A DNA stretch of 64,000 nucleotides, taken from NCBI GenBank assembly GCA_964474455.1, contig CAYYSU010000004.1, positions 22,760 to 86,759 of the forward strand, given 5' to 3'. The notes under the pieces are model-generated. The model was not told the DNA's origin. It ran no database searches and saw only the letters and a program-made list of their open reading frames with translations. This DNA comes from BM520 sp964474455. GTDB taxonomy: Bacteria; Bacteroidota; Bacteroidia; Bacteroidales; BM520. The position numbers were made by a program, and so were the translations under genes. Each line of letters begins with the position of its first letter. Position 1 is the first letter of the stretch. This document shows positions 54,158 to 63,022 of the stretch, one piece after another.

Positions 54158-54862
54158 CTATTTTATTGTATTATATCGTTTTTTCTCTTTGCCGATAACG
54201 CCCTCCACCACTATCACTATCTCTCCCTTTGGGGGATGCTCGGTATAGTGTTGTGCCAGCTCTTCAAGAGAACCCCTCATTGACTCCTCGTACAGCTTGG
54301 ATATCTCTCTGCAGACGCAGGCCTTTCTCTCCGGGCCAAAGCTCTCTGCCAGCTGCTCCAGGCTCTTCACCAGGCGATACGGGCTTTCATAAAAAACGAT
54401 GGTGTTCTCCATTGCAGCGAGCTTTTCGACACGTGTTTTACGGCCTTTTTTATGCGGCAGGAATCCTTCGAAAAAGAACTTGTCGCATGGTATCCCTGAA
54501 TTTACCAGTGCCGGAACAAAAGCTGTGGCGCCGGGAAGGCACGACACCTCAATATTTCGTTCAACACATTCACGCACCAGTAGAAATCCAGGATCCGATA
54601 TTCCGGGAGTACCGGCATCTGTCACCAAAGCTATCGACTCGCCACCCTCCATCCTGTCGGCAAGGTGTACTACACTTTTATGCTCGTTAAACTGATGGTG
54701 AATTTGCATGGGAGTGCCGATTTCATAATGGTGCAACAGCTTTCCCGTAACGCGGGTGTCTTCGGCCAAAATAGTATCCACCTCTTTCAAAATACGTATT
54801 GCCCGGAGGGTTATATCCTCCAGATTACCTACCGGCGTTGGTACAAGATAGAATTGTGGCAT
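54158..54862 (-). CDS. rsmI: 16S rRNA 2'-O-ribose methyltransferase RsmI
   Basis: Methylates the 2'-OH of C1402 of 16S rRNA using S-adenosylmethionine. Tetrapyrrole-methylase fold; conserved YLVPTPVGNLEDITLRA at the N terminus, AEDTR, ALVTDAGTPGISDPG and PGATAFVPAL. At 234 residues it lacks the C-terminal helix-turn-helix-like extension of longer RsmI, as is usual in Bacteroidota. It follows the Glu-rich protein gene by 7 bases. Confidence 0.94.
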   Translation of the reverse strand: MPQFYLVPTPVGNLEDITLRAIRILKEVDTILAEDTRVTGKLLHHYEIGTPMQIHHQFNEHKSVVHLADRMEGGESIALVTDAGTPGISDPGFLLVRECVERNIEVSCLPGATAFVPALVNSGIPCDKFFFEGFLPHKKGRKTRVEKLAAMENTIVFYESPYRLVKSLEQLAESFGPERKACVCREISKLYEESMRGSLEELAQHYTEHPPKGEIVIVVEGVIGKEKKRYNTIK

Positions 54863-54869
54863 AGATCTT

Positions 54870-55841
54870 TTAATAATTGATGAATTTCCTATCTACTAAA
54901 TTTTTCAGTTTCTTAAAGGCTTCGCTATTTTCATCCCAATTCAACGCCTGCGATCGTGCTTTTATAATAGCCGCCGCCTCTTCAATATTCTTAGCCTCAT
55001 CAAGGGCAGTTATGGTATAAGTATAATCTTCCAAAACACGATAAAACAAGTCATTAAGAAATATAAATTTATCGTTAATACCTATTGCAGCCTTGAGTTT
55101 TCGGATGGGTTCTTTATCAATATTATCTGCCAGAGTTCTATCTTGCGTATGGATTGTTTCACCCAGCGACTTCGTTGTCGTTCCCAGTCTGTCAGCAATA
55201 GTATCAGAATTAGAATCACCCGATTTAGTAACTTTTTTCTGCTCTTTAACTTCCTGATGTTCAGGCTTTTTATCCTCTGCCGAAGCAGCTTCATCACTGC
55301 TAAAAAGAAGATCTTCAATGGTAGGAATTTTCTCTTGGGTCTTCCTGGGAGCCTCCTCCATGGGAGTATTTACCTCTTCTACTTCTTTGGGTGGTTCTTT
55401 TATGGCAGCACTCTTCTTCTCAACCTCCTGCAAGGTTTCCTCTGCAAGCTCTTCTGCTAGAGGCTCCGGGGTATCCTCTACAATCTCTTCTACCACAGGT
55501 TTTGCCATTGGTGGCTCCTCTGTTACAGTCTCTTCGGCAGATTCGGGCTCCGGAGCATCTTCTATGGGTTGAAATACCGGCACGTCAGTTTTTTTCTCTG
55601 CTTTTTCTGTTTTACTTGAATCAGAGGTGTTTCTCACTGCCTCGTTGGTCACAAATTCTTCTTCATTGCCGTTGTATCGCTCCAAAACAAGGATGTTTTC
55701 ATAGAGTGTTCGCAGGTAATCCTTGGTAATATCAATCTCTATCCAGGGAATTTTTCCATTATAATCGGTTATTGTATTCACCTGATCGTTCACAGCGTCA
55801 AGGGTTTCCGAAATTACTTGTTGAACAATTCTTTTATCCAT
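54870..55841 (-). CDS. Conserved protein with long Glu/Pro-rich disordered centre
   Basis: A 323-residue protein with short ordered ends and a highly acidic, Glu/Pro/Thr/Lys-rich middle (about 75-230), likely disordered. N-terminal MDKRIVQQVISETLDAVNDQ is helical; the C terminus (about 230-323, LNDLFYRVLEDYTYTITALDE) is a helical domain. No signal peptide or motif is recognised. It heads an operon with rsmI and a NUDIX gene and is divergent from tdk. It is found in many Bacteroidota but I know no function. Confidence 0.7.
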   Translation of the reverse strand: MDKRIVQQVISETLDAVNDQVNTITDYNGKIPWIEIDITKDYLRTLYENILVLERYNGNEEEFVTNEAVRNTSDSSKTEKAEKKTDVPVFQPIEDAPEPESAEETVTEEPPMAKPVVEEIVEDTPEPLAEELAEETLQEVEKKSAAIKEPPKEVEEVNTPMEEAPRKTQEKIPTIEDLLFSSDEAASAEDKKPEHQEVKEQKKVTKSGDSNSDTIADRLGTTTKSLGETIHTQDRTLADNIDKEPIRKLKAAIGINDKFIFLNDLFYRVLEDYTYTITALDEAKNIEEAAAIIKARSQALNWDENSEAFKKLKNLVDRKFINY

Positions 55842-55873
55842 GCTAATAATGTTTAAAGCTACGAAGGTTTTAT

Positions 55874-55881
55874 TATTTTTG
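55874..55881 (+). promoter_or_regulatory. -7 box (TATTTTTG) of tdk
   Basis: TAnnTTTG match 43 bases before the tdk ATG, in the divergent region before the Glu-rich gene. Confidence 0.45.
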
Positions 55882-55924
55882 TTCCAAATAGTGCCTTAAA
55901 GGTATAAAAGATCGCAATACGCCA

Positions 55925-56506
55925 ATGTTTTATGAACGCATAAATAATCCTCAACGCAAAATCGGCTGGATAGAAGTGGTTTGCGGCTCCATGTTTTCGG
56001 GTAAAACCGAAGAGTTGATCCGCCGATTGAATCGCGCCCGCATTGCAAAACAGAAGGTAGAAATTTTCAAACCCTCCATTGATACGCGCTATGACGAAGA
56101 GCAGGTGGTGTCGCACGATGAAAACGCCATTCAGTCCACTCCTGTGGAGTCCTCATCACAGATTTTGCTCTACGCCAACGATGTGGATGTAGTAGGTATC
56201 GATGAAGCTCAGTTTTTCGATATGGGGATCATCAATATATGCAATCAGCTTGCAGATAGCGGGGTACGAGTTATCTGCGCAGGCCTTGACATGGATTACA
56301 GTGGGAAGCCCTTCGGTCCTATGCCCGGACTAATGGCCTCGGCGGAGTTCGTCGATAAGGTTCACGCCATTTGTGTCATGTGCGGCAACCTGGCGCAGTA
56401 TTCTCATCGTACCGTTGTGAATAACAAACTTGTGATGCTGGGAGAAACAGATAGCTACGAGCCTCTCTGCAGGTGCTGTTATAACAAAAATAAAAAGATG
56501 AAATAA
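55925..56506 (+). CDS. tdk: Thymidine kinase
   Basis: Type II thymidine kinase, 193 residues, phosphorylating thymidine to dTMP in nucleotide salvage. P-loop GSMFSGKTEE at about 23; DEAQFF (Walker B) at about 97; the lasso-domain zinc site has CVMCGN and CRCC pairs. Full length. Confidence 0.96.
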   Translation: MFYERINNPQRKIGWIEVVCGSMFSGKTEELIRRLNRARIAKQKVEIFKPSIDTRYDEEQVVSHDENAIQSTPVESSSQILLYANDVDVVGIDEAQFFDMGIINICNQLADSGVRVICAGLDMDYSGKPFGPMPGLMASAEFVDKVHAICVMCGNLAQYSHRTVVNNKLVMLGETDSYEPLCRCCYNKNKKMK

Positions 56507-56571
56507 TTTATCTGCCATAACACATATTGCATATAGAAAGCTCTCTTTCGGAAACAATCCTTACATTTGCA

Positions 56572-56579
56572 CGATATTT
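56572..56579 (+). promoter_or_regulatory. -7 box (TACATTTG) of the cyclophilin-pheS operon
   Basis: Exact TAnnTTTG match 27 bases before the TTG start of the first cyclophilin. Confidence 0.6.
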
Positions 56580-56606
56580 TAATACAAATCTTAAAAAATT
56601 TACGCT

Positions 56607-57428
56607 TTGAAAAAATTTATGTTCCTTATCAGTGTAGTGATAGTATTTACTGCATGCAGCCAGAATAATTCTTCCGGTGACATGATTCTTATCTCAACAG
56701 AGTATGGTGATATGAAGGTTAAACTATATGATGAAACGCCTCTTCACCGGGATAACTTTCTTAAACTTACAGATGAAGGTTTCTATAATGATCTTCTTTT
56801 CCACCGTGTTATTAAAGATTTTATGATCCAGGGCGGTGATCCGGAATCAAAGGATGCCACTGCTGAACAGAGACTTGGTAATGGCGGCCCCGGATATCAG
56901 ATCGATGCTGAAATCGTTCCCACACTGTTTCACAAAAAAGGTGTCCTCGCTGCAGCACGCACAGGCGATAATATTAACCCTGAGCGCAAAAGCTCCGGAT
57001 CACAATTTTATATTGCACAAGGTCAGGTGTACACAAATGAAGATCTCGATAACTTCGAAAATAATATGAAAATGCAGTTACGCCGTGAGTTATTTGGAAC
57101 ATATATCCAGGATCCTGCCAATATAGCCTTTGCAAATGAGCTACAGGCATTGCAGGAAGCAGGAAAAGATGAAGAGATAAATACTAAACTCCTGGCACTG
57201 GAACCTGTTCTTGACGAAATGATCGACGAGGCAGATTGGAAAATGTCGCCTGAAGCACGTGAAGCCTACTCAACTATTGGCGGCATCCCTCACCTGGATG
57301 GTCAGTACACTGTTTTTGGTGAAGTAGTTGAAGGCCTTGACGTTATTGATAAAATCGCAGCAGTGCAAACAAAAGACTCGGATCGTCCCGTAAAGGATAT
57401 TAAAATAACTGTTAAAAAATTAAAATAA
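56607..57428 (+). CDS. Cyclophilin-type peptidyl-prolyl isomerase lipoprotein, TTG start
   Basis: A 273-residue cyclophilin. Translation probably starts at TTG, since this start supplies the basic Lys-Lys before the hydrophobic core of the signal; the next ATG (56619) would omit it. Lipobox FTAC, Cys17. Core motifs include FHRVIKDFMIQGGDP and SSGSQFYIAQGQ. A helical insertion of about 60 residues (about 140-210, Glu-rich) separates the last strands, followed by HLDGQYTVFGEVVEG. First gene of a three-gene run with a second cyclophilin and pheS. Confidence 0.9.
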   Translation: MKKFMFLISVVIVFTACSQNNSSGDMILISTEYGDMKVKLYDETPLHRDNFLKLTDEGFYNDLLFHRVIKDFMIQGGDPESKDATAEQRLGNGGPGYQIDAEIVPTLFHKKGVLAAARTGDNINPERKSSGSQFYIAQGQVYTNEDLDNFENNMKMQLRRELFGTYIQDPANIAFANELQALQEAGKDEEINTKLLALEPVLDEMIDEADWKMSPEAREAYSTIGGIPHLDGQYTVFGEVVEGLDVIDKIAAVQTKDSDRPVKDIKITVKKLK

Positions 57429-57429
57429 T

Positions 57430-58065
57430 ATGATGCGTAAACTGATAGTTTGCTCATTGGTAATAATGAGTTTAGTAATGACAACAGAGGCACAGGAGAG
57501 TAAAAGAACCAAAGTGGAGATTACTACCTCCATGGGAGTAATGATTGTGGAGCTATATAACGAAACACCCATCCACCGCGATAACTTCATAAAACTGGTA
57601 AAAGAGGGTTTTTATAATGAATCCGATTTTCACCGCATCATAAAAGGTTTTATGATCCAGGGTGGCGGCCATAACGGCGGAATGAAAGATGCCGGATATA
57701 CCATCGAAGCGGAGATTCTTCCGGGAATGATGCACAAGCGTGGTGCGCTGGCAGCTGCCCGTAAAGGTGACCATGTGAACCCTGAAAAACGCTCCTCAGG
57801 ATCGCAGTTCTACATCGTGGATGGCAAAACGTATTCTGCCTCAGAGATGCAGATGCTCGCACAACGCATGAACACACCATTTACCGAAGAACAGATTGCC
57901 GTTTACTCTGAAGTGGGTGGCGCCCCTCATCTCGATGGTGGTTACACTGTCTTTGGAGAACTCATATCAGGATTCGATGTTCTTGATAAGATCGCCAATG
58001 CTAAAACAGGCCGTATGGATAAACCTGTGGAAGCCATTACCATGACGGCAAAAATTATTGAATAA
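57430..58065 (+). CDS. Cyclophilin-type peptidyl-prolyl isomerase, exported
   Basis: A 211-residue cyclophilin with signal peptide ending TTEA and Gln22. Core FHRIIKGFMIQGGGH, RSSGSQFYIVDGK and PHLDGGYTVFGELISG parallel the upstream copy, but the long helical insertion of the neighbour is much shorter here. A single base separates it from the preceding stop, and pheS follows after 8 bases. The pair looks like an old tandem duplication with divergent membrane attachment. Confidence 0.92.
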   Translation: MMRKLIVCSLVIMSLVMTTEAQESKRTKVEITTSMGVMIVELYNETPIHRDNFIKLVKEGFYNESDFHRIIKGFMIQGGGHNGGMKDAGYTIEAEILPGMMHKRGALAAARKGDHVNPEKRSSGSQFYIVDGKTYSASEMQMLAQRMNTPFTEEQIAVYSEVGGAPHLDGGYTVFGELISGFDVLDKIANAKTGRMDKPVEAITMTAKIIE

Positions 58066-58073
58066 CGCTTATC

Positions 58074-59096
58074 ATGAAAGAGAAAATAGAACTGCTTATC
58101 AATGAGATAGAAACCTTCAAAGCCCACAATGAGGCTAAGATGGAGGAGTTCCGTCTTAAATACCTCTCAAAAAAGGGAGCTATCCCTTCCTTGTTTGCAG
58201 AGTTCAGAAACGTTCCCAACGAGCAGAAACGTGAAGTTGGGGTGCTATTAAACACATTAAAAGCAAAGGCACAGGAGCAGATAGAGAAGTTCAAGGCTAT
58301 CCTAGATGCAAAAGAAGATACCAACGAAGAGGATATTGATTTTACACGTCCGGCAAACTGGAATAACGCAGGGTCACGCCACCCTCTTTCCATCGTCCGC
58401 AATGAGATCATCGATATCTTCTCACGCATAGGATATACCGTTGCCGAAGGTCCTGAGATAGAGGATGACTTCCATAACTTTTCCGCCCTGAACTTCCCGC
58501 AGGAGCACCCTGCCAGAGATATGCAGGATACATTCTTTATTGAAAAAGACCCTGATATAGCGCTGCGCACACACACCTCGTCGGTGCAGGTTCGAACCAT
58601 GGAGAATAACGACCCTCCCATCAGGCTGATCTTCCCCGGAAGAGTGTTCCGTAATGAGGCTATATCGGCACGTGCGCACTGTATCTTCCATCAGGTGGAA
58701 GGCCTTTATGTGGAGAAAAATGTGTCGTTTGCTGACCTCAAACAGACATTATTGTACTTCGCAAAGGAGATGTTTGGCGAGGAGACAGATATACGTCTGC
58801 GCCCCAGTTACTTCCCCTTTACCGAACCATCGGCAGAGATGGATGTGAGCTGCATGATATGTGGCGGCAAGGGATGTAACATCTGTAAATATACCGGATG
58901 GGTAGAGATTCTGGGTTGTGGAATGGTGGATCCCAATGTCCTTGAAAGCTGCGGCATCGATGCGGAAAAATATTCAGGATTTGCCTTCGGAATGGGCATC
59001 GAACGTATTACCATGCTGAAGTATCAGATCAATGATTTACGACTATTTTTTGAAAACGACATGCGGTTCTTACGGCAGTTTGAAATCGCATATTAA
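58074..59096 (+). CDS. pheS: Phenylalanyl-tRNA synthetase alpha subunit
   Basis: The catalytic subunit of the heterotetrameric PheRS, 340 residues. N-terminal coiled coil (about 1-90), then class II core: RHPLSIVRNEIIDIFSRIG, LRTHTSSVQVRTME (motif 2 region), FTEPSAEMDVSC, and GFAFGMGIERITMLKY (motif 3). pheT is not in the window. It is followed by a strong terminator. Confidence 0.97.
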   Translation: MKEKIELLINEIETFKAHNEAKMEEFRLKYLSKKGAIPSLFAEFRNVPNEQKREVGVLLNTLKAKAQEQIEKFKAILDAKEDTNEEDIDFTRPANWNNAGSRHPLSIVRNEIIDIFSRIGYTVAEGPEIEDDFHNFSALNFPQEHPARDMQDTFFIEKDPDIALRTHTSSVQVRTMENNDPPIRLIFPGRVFRNEAISARAHCIFHQVEGLYVEKNVSFADLKQTLLYFAKEMFGEETDIRLRPSYFPFTEPSAEMDVSCMICGGKGCNICKYTGWVEILGCGMVDPNVLESCGIDAEKYSGFAFGMGIERITMLKYQINDLRLFFENDMRFLRQFEIAY

Positions 59097-59119
59097 CTAA
59101 AAACTTCCCCCGTTATTCA

Positions 59120-59155
59120 GGCTGCATTACATTATCGTGATGCAGCCTTTTTTTT
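59120..59155 (+). terminator. Terminator after pheS
   Basis: GGCTGCATTAC (59120-59130) pairs with GTGATGCAGCC (59137-59147, one wobble) around ATTATC and is followed by eight T. Confidence 0.9.
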
Positions 59156-60104
59156 AGGAATGCTTGTTTTTAATAATATCAACCCTCTCCAGAAGCCACC
59201 GCTCCACATCCTGATACACCTGCTCCTTGCTGTTGTCGTTGAGGATCTCGTGTCGGACGGCGGGATAGAGCTTTAGCTCCACGTCTTTCACTCCTGCTGC
59301 GCGGTAAAGATCCGCCGACTGCTTCACACCTTTTCCGTAATTGCCCACAGGATCCTCTTCACCGGCAATAAAGTACATTGGCAGCGAAGCGGGAGTCTTG
59401 TTGATATTCTCCTTTCGGAAGATATACTTCAGACCTCCCAGCAGCTCATAGAAGAATCTGTTGGAGCAGGTGAAGCCACACCACGGGTCGTTGATGTAAT
59501 TCGTTACGTTATCGTTATTGGCCGAGAGCCAAGCGAACGCCGACCCAGGGTTTTTTATCCTCTTGTTGAAGCTGCCAAAGGACATTTTATCCAGCTTGGG
59601 ACTTGATGTCTCGGCGCCATATTTTTTCATAGCTCTTTTGGCAATTATTCGTCCCAGCAAAGCTGTTATTCCCGGGTTTCCCGCAGTGCCGGAGAGAATT
59701 ACGCCGCTGAGGCTGTCACCAAACTGCGCAATATAGGTGCGCGTTAAAAACGAACCCATACTATGGCCAAGGAGAAACAGAGGGATACTGGGGAAATCTT
59801 TGCACGCCATATCACTAAGCGTCTTGATATCGTTTACAATAGATTGCCACCCAGGCTCCGCACCGAAGTCGCCATGGATGCCATTGCGATCGGCGGTAAC
59901 ACCATGACCACGGTGATCCTCGGCATAAACGGCAAAGCCGAGCTTGTTAAGGAAGGTGGCAAAATGATCGTAGCGGGCGGCATGCTCTGCCATGCCATGC
60001 ACAATCTGGACTATGGCTTTTGGGGGTTCTTCTTTGGGAAGCCACTTGTACCAAACTATCTCCAACTCATCGGAGGCGGTAAAAAACGACGGTTCAGGAT
60101 CCAT
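59154..60104 (-). CDS. Alpha/beta hydrolase, monoacylglycerol lipase-like
   Basis: A 316-residue serine hydrolase. Nucleophile elbow LLGHSMGSFL with the catalytic Ser, upstream IVQIVHGMAEHAARY and YAEDHRGHG, and a late His in AVRHEILND; Asp in GEEDPVGN. The arrangement fits lysophospholipase or monoacylglycerol lipase families. There is no signal peptide, so it is probably cytoplasmic. Its stop codon lies in the terminator of pheS. A -7 box sits at 60146-60153. Confidence 0.9.
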   Translation of the reverse strand: MDPEPSFFTASDELEIVWYKWLPKEEPPKAIVQIVHGMAEHAARYDHFATFLNKLGFAVYAEDHRGHGVTADRNGIHGDFGAEPGWQSIVNDIKTLSDMACKDFPSIPLFLLGHSMGSFLTRTYIAQFGDSLSGVILSGTAGNPGITALLGRIIAKRAMKKYGAETSSPKLDKMSFGSFNKRIKNPGSAFAWLSANNDNVTNYINDPWCGFTCSNRFFYELLGGLKYIFRKENINKTPASLPMYFIAGEEDPVGNYGKGVKQSADLYRAAGVKDVELKLYPAVRHEILNDNSKEQVYQDVERWLLERVDIIKNKHS

Positions 60105-60145
60105 AATTATAAAATTTTTGTTTTGATTCAGGAGCTACTCCTTCA

Positions 60146-60153
60146 CACAAAGA
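60146..60153 (-). promoter_or_regulatory. -7 box (TATCTTTG) of the hydrolase gene
   Basis: Exact minus-strand TAnnTTTG match 41 bases before the hydrolase ATG. Confidence 0.55.
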
Positions 60154-60214
60154 TATAAATATTACTAAACAAATAGAGTACTTCAATGGTTACTAATGGC
60201 ATATCGGATACGCT

Positions 60215-61801
60215 ATGGCACACGACATCACATTACAATCTTATCTCACCAGGCTTATGCTTCTGGAAAAGGAAAACCGAGAGCTGAGAACGGAGATGGA
60301 TAAACTACAGGATTGTGGCTCCAGGAAGCAGAAAAGTGCTGTAAACCCGGCAAATAAATATGAGTATCTCATATCATCACAACTGGAGAGCGCCCTGGTT
60401 TTGGACATGAACGCCATGCCTCCGGTAATAACCGATTGTAATACCAGATTTACCGATCTCTTCAATGTGAAAAAAAAGGATATCATAGGGAAAGAGATCC
60501 TGGACTTTATACCTTCAAAACAGAAGGAGCATTTACTAGACAACCTGCATCAAATCAAAAACTATAAAAAACATCACTTCGAGCTTCAGACTATCGACAA
60601 ACATCGTGAAAATCAAACACTTGACATAACCGGATACAGTATTATTCATCATGAAAAAGAGGTGATAGTGCTACGTCTAAGAGATGTTACGTACCGCAGC
60701 GAATTGTTTGCTGCCCCGCTTCAGGAAGAAGAGGTGATGTCAACGCTTCAGAACTATCCCATATACTCCTTCTACTTCCAGTTCAACGGCGAAGGCTTCA
60801 ATCTTGCCAAGGCGGAAGATGAACGAGGGGAGCTGGTGTTCCGTGAGATGATCAGAAAGAGTGCTGAGGAGTTACTCCCCGGACATACCAACCTGCTCAC
60901 GGACATGAGACAGTGCCTCAGAGAAGGATTACGCTTTGGAAGAGAAACTTTCTTTAAGGGATTCTTCACCGATGATGTGATATATGCCAGCATACAATTC
61001 GCATATCTGCAACCCGACTATGTGGTGATGAATATCTACGACCTTACGGAGCAGAAGGCCATGCAGGAAGAGCTGCAGATAGCCCGCAAAAAGGCCGAAC
61101 AGAGCGAGCAGATAAAGACAGCATTCCTGAATAATATCAGTGCGGAGCTGCGAACACCCCTCAACGCCATCAACGGATTCTCGCAGCTGATAGCTATGGA
61201 GTCTGGAAATATGAACAAACAGCTACTACAGTTCTGCCACCAGATACAAAATAATACTCGCCAGGTAGTGAATATGATCGACGACATTATGGATCTGGCA
61301 CGCATCGAGAGCGGAGATCTGAAGATAGTATATTCCGGAATTGTACTCAATGAGTTCCTCGACGAGATCAAAGAGAAATACATCAACATGCCCAATGAAG
61401 ACGGATTCTCAAGACCGGAGCTGCATGTGTTTAAAGACCTCCCCGATGGCGAAGACCTCTTCGACACCGACCCCATAAGGCTGAAACAGGTGTTGGAGAA
61501 TCTGTTGGATAATGCCATACGATTCACGGAAAAAGGTATTGTCTCATTCGGGTATGAGAAGCACGATGGCAGTGTACTATTTTTTGTGCAAGACAGCGGA
61601 GTAGGGATACCTCAGGACGAGCTGCCGGAGATATTCAAGCGTTTTTATAAAGCCGACAACCAAAGCCTGCTCGGGGAACCAGGCGTGGGGCTGGGACTAT
61701 CCATAGCCCGTCACTTGGTGCAAAACATGGGCTCCGAAGGCATAGAGGTGAAGTCGAAGATGGGAAGAGGTAGCCGTTTCTGGTTTGAGCTTCCCTGCTA
61801 A
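60215..61801 (+). CDS. PAS histidine-kinase-like protein lacking the phospho-acceptor histidine
   Basis: A 528-residue cytoplasmic protein. N-terminal coiled coil, a PAS domain (about 50-165; MPPVITDCNTRFTDLFNV), a second sensor-like region (170-285), then a HisKA-type helix and ATPase domain. The ATPase boxes look intact: ENLLDNAIRFTEK (N), DSGVGIPQD (G1), FKRFYKAD (F), GVGLGLSIARH (G2). In HisKA the motif normally reads SHELRTPLNAI; here it is ISAELRTPLNAI, with Ala310 (codon GCG at 61142-61144) replacing His. It probably cannot autophosphorylate in the usual way. No neighbouring receiver protein. Adjacent to tadA tail to tail. Confidence 0.9.
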   Translation: MAHDITLQSYLTRLMLLEKENRELRTEMDKLQDCGSRKQKSAVNPANKYEYLISSQLESALVLDMNAMPPVITDCNTRFTDLFNVKKKDIIGKEILDFIPSKQKEHLLDNLHQIKNYKKHHFELQTIDKHRENQTLDITGYSIIHHEKEVIVLRLRDVTYRSELFAAPLQEEEVMSTLQNYPIYSFYFQFNGEGFNLAKAEDERGELVFREMIRKSAEELLPGHTNLLTDMRQCLREGLRFGRETFFKGFFTDDVIYASIQFAYLQPDYVVMNIYDLTEQKAMQEELQIARKKAEQSEQIKTAFLNNISAELRTPLNAINGFSQLIAMESGNMNKQLLQFCHQIQNNTRQVVNMIDDIMDLARIESGDLKIVYSGIVLNEFLDEIKEKYINMPNEDGFSRPELHVFKDLPDGEDLFDTDPIRLKQVLENLLDNAIRFTEKGIVSFGYEKHDGSVLFFVQDSGVGIPQDELPEIFKRFYKADNQSLLGEPGVGLGLSIARHLVQNMGSEGIEVKSKMGRGSRFWFELPC

Positions 61802-62242
61802 CTAACGCTTGCGAGCGAAGAAATCCTGCAATAGAGCAGCGCAATCCTCCTTAAGAACCCCCTTTGTGATCGTTGTTTTAGGATGAAATAGGTTTACGCC
61901 GGTGGCCGACGAGCCCCGTTTTTCATCGTCGGCGCCATATACCACGCGGCTTATCTGCGCCCAGTAAGCAGCGCCGGCACACATCACACAAGGCTCCAGT
62001 GTGACATAAAGAGTGCAGTAGTGGAGATACTTCCCGCCAAGGAAATTAAACGCCGACGTGAAGGCCTGCATCTCAGCATGAGCGGTGACATCGTTGAGGC
62101 GCTCGGTGAGGTTGTGTGCTCTCGCAATAATTCTGTCTTTGCACACTATTACAGCACCCACAGGCACCTCGTCAGCGTCGAAGGCCATGGCAGCCTGCTT
62201 CAGCGCCTCACGCATATATCGTTCATCAGTTTTGTTATCCAT
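61802..62242 (-). CDS. tadA: tRNA-specific adenosine deaminase TadA-like nucleoside deaminase
   Basis: Cytidine-deaminase-fold zinc enzyme; TadA converts adenosine to inosine at tRNA position 34. 146 residues. The zinc motifs are intact: TAHAEMQAF (His and catalytic Glu) and EPCVMCAGAAYW (two Cys). The start was placed at the second Met (62242); an extra two codons are possible. A -7 box lies at 62288-62295. Guanine-deaminase-like enzymes are related, so TadA is the likely but not the only assignment. Confidence 0.87.
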   Translation of the reverse strand: MDNKTDERYMREALKQAAMAFDADEVPVGAVIVCKDRIIARAHNLTERLNDVTAHAEMQAFTSAFNFLGGKYLHYCTLYVTLEPCVMCAGAAYWAQISRVVYGADDEKRGSSATGVNLFHPKTTITKGVLKEDCAALLQDFFARKR

Positions 62243-62287
62243 CACCACTCCATTTTATTATTTTGAAAACGCACCCGCTCTTCTAAG

Positions 62288-62295
62288 CAAAATTA
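62288..62295 (-). promoter_or_regulatory. -7 box (TAATTTTG) of tadA
   Basis: Minus-strand TAnnTTTG match 45 bases before the tadA start. Confidence 0.45.
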
Positions 62296-62479
62296 CAACT
62301 ATTTTAGACATACGTCACACCATCATAACCGGGAAAAAACAGGCTCATGGCCTTGCACAAAAAATGTAAAATATTATAAAACATTTTTTAACTTAGCAGG
62401 TGGATAATTCAGGCAAACAAATAAGGGTTTTTATTGTTCTAAACAGTGAAAGCAGATAAATATTTTAAATACTATTGTT

Positions 62480-62995
62480 ATGATGAAAGAGAACATTGCA
62501 AAAGCAATTAATCACCAGATTAAGTTAGAAGAAGAAGCCTCAAGACTATATCTTGCTATGGCATCATGGAGTGATGCAAACGGATTTCCCGGCGCCGCAG
62601 CATTCCTTTACGAGCACAGCGACGAAGAGAGGGAGCATCAGCTCAAGTTAATGAAGTATCTTAATGAGCGCGGCAACCATGCATTGTGCTCAGCCCTGGA
62701 AGTTCCGGGCAACGACTATAAAGATCTTACAGATATCTTCGAGCAGATAATGGAACACGAGCAGATGATCACAAAATCTATCAACGACATCTACGACCTG
62801 GCTTTCAAAGAGAAAGACTTCAACACCTGTCAGTTCCTGCAGTGGTACATCATGGAGCAGGACGAAGAGGAAGCCCTCTTTGGCGGCATCCTTGACAAGC
62901 TCAACCTCATCTGCAAGACAAAAGGTTCGTTATACCATTTCGACAACTATCTCGCCGGTGAAGCCACTGCTGCTGCCACCGCTGAAGAAGAGTAA
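62480..62995 (+). CDS. Non-heme ferritin
   Basis: Iron-storage cage protein with ferroxidase activity, 171 residues in a four-helix bundle. Ferroxidase-site residues are visible in KLEEEASRLYLAMASW (Glu), EHSDEEREHQLKL (Glu and His), and QWYIMEQDEEEALF (Glu and Gln). A short Ala/Glu tail follows. No heme-binding feature is evident. A strong terminator follows 27 bases after the stop. No clear Fur box is seen upstream. Confidence 0.95.
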   Translation: MMKENIAKAINHQIKLEEEASRLYLAMASWSDANGFPGAAAFLYEHSDEEREHQLKLMKYLNERGNHALCSALEVPGNDYKDLTDIFEQIMEHEQMITKSINDIYDLAFKEKDFNTCQFLQWYIMEQDEEEALFGGILDKLNLICKTKGSLYHFDNYLAGEATAAATAEEE

Positions 62996-63022
62996 ACGAC
63001 ATACCATACAAATAACACCCCG

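Noticed and set aside
62400..62479. A Fur-type operator ahead of the ferritin gene
   Set aside because: The upstream sequence is AT-rich but contains no convincing inverted GATAAT-like hexamers.
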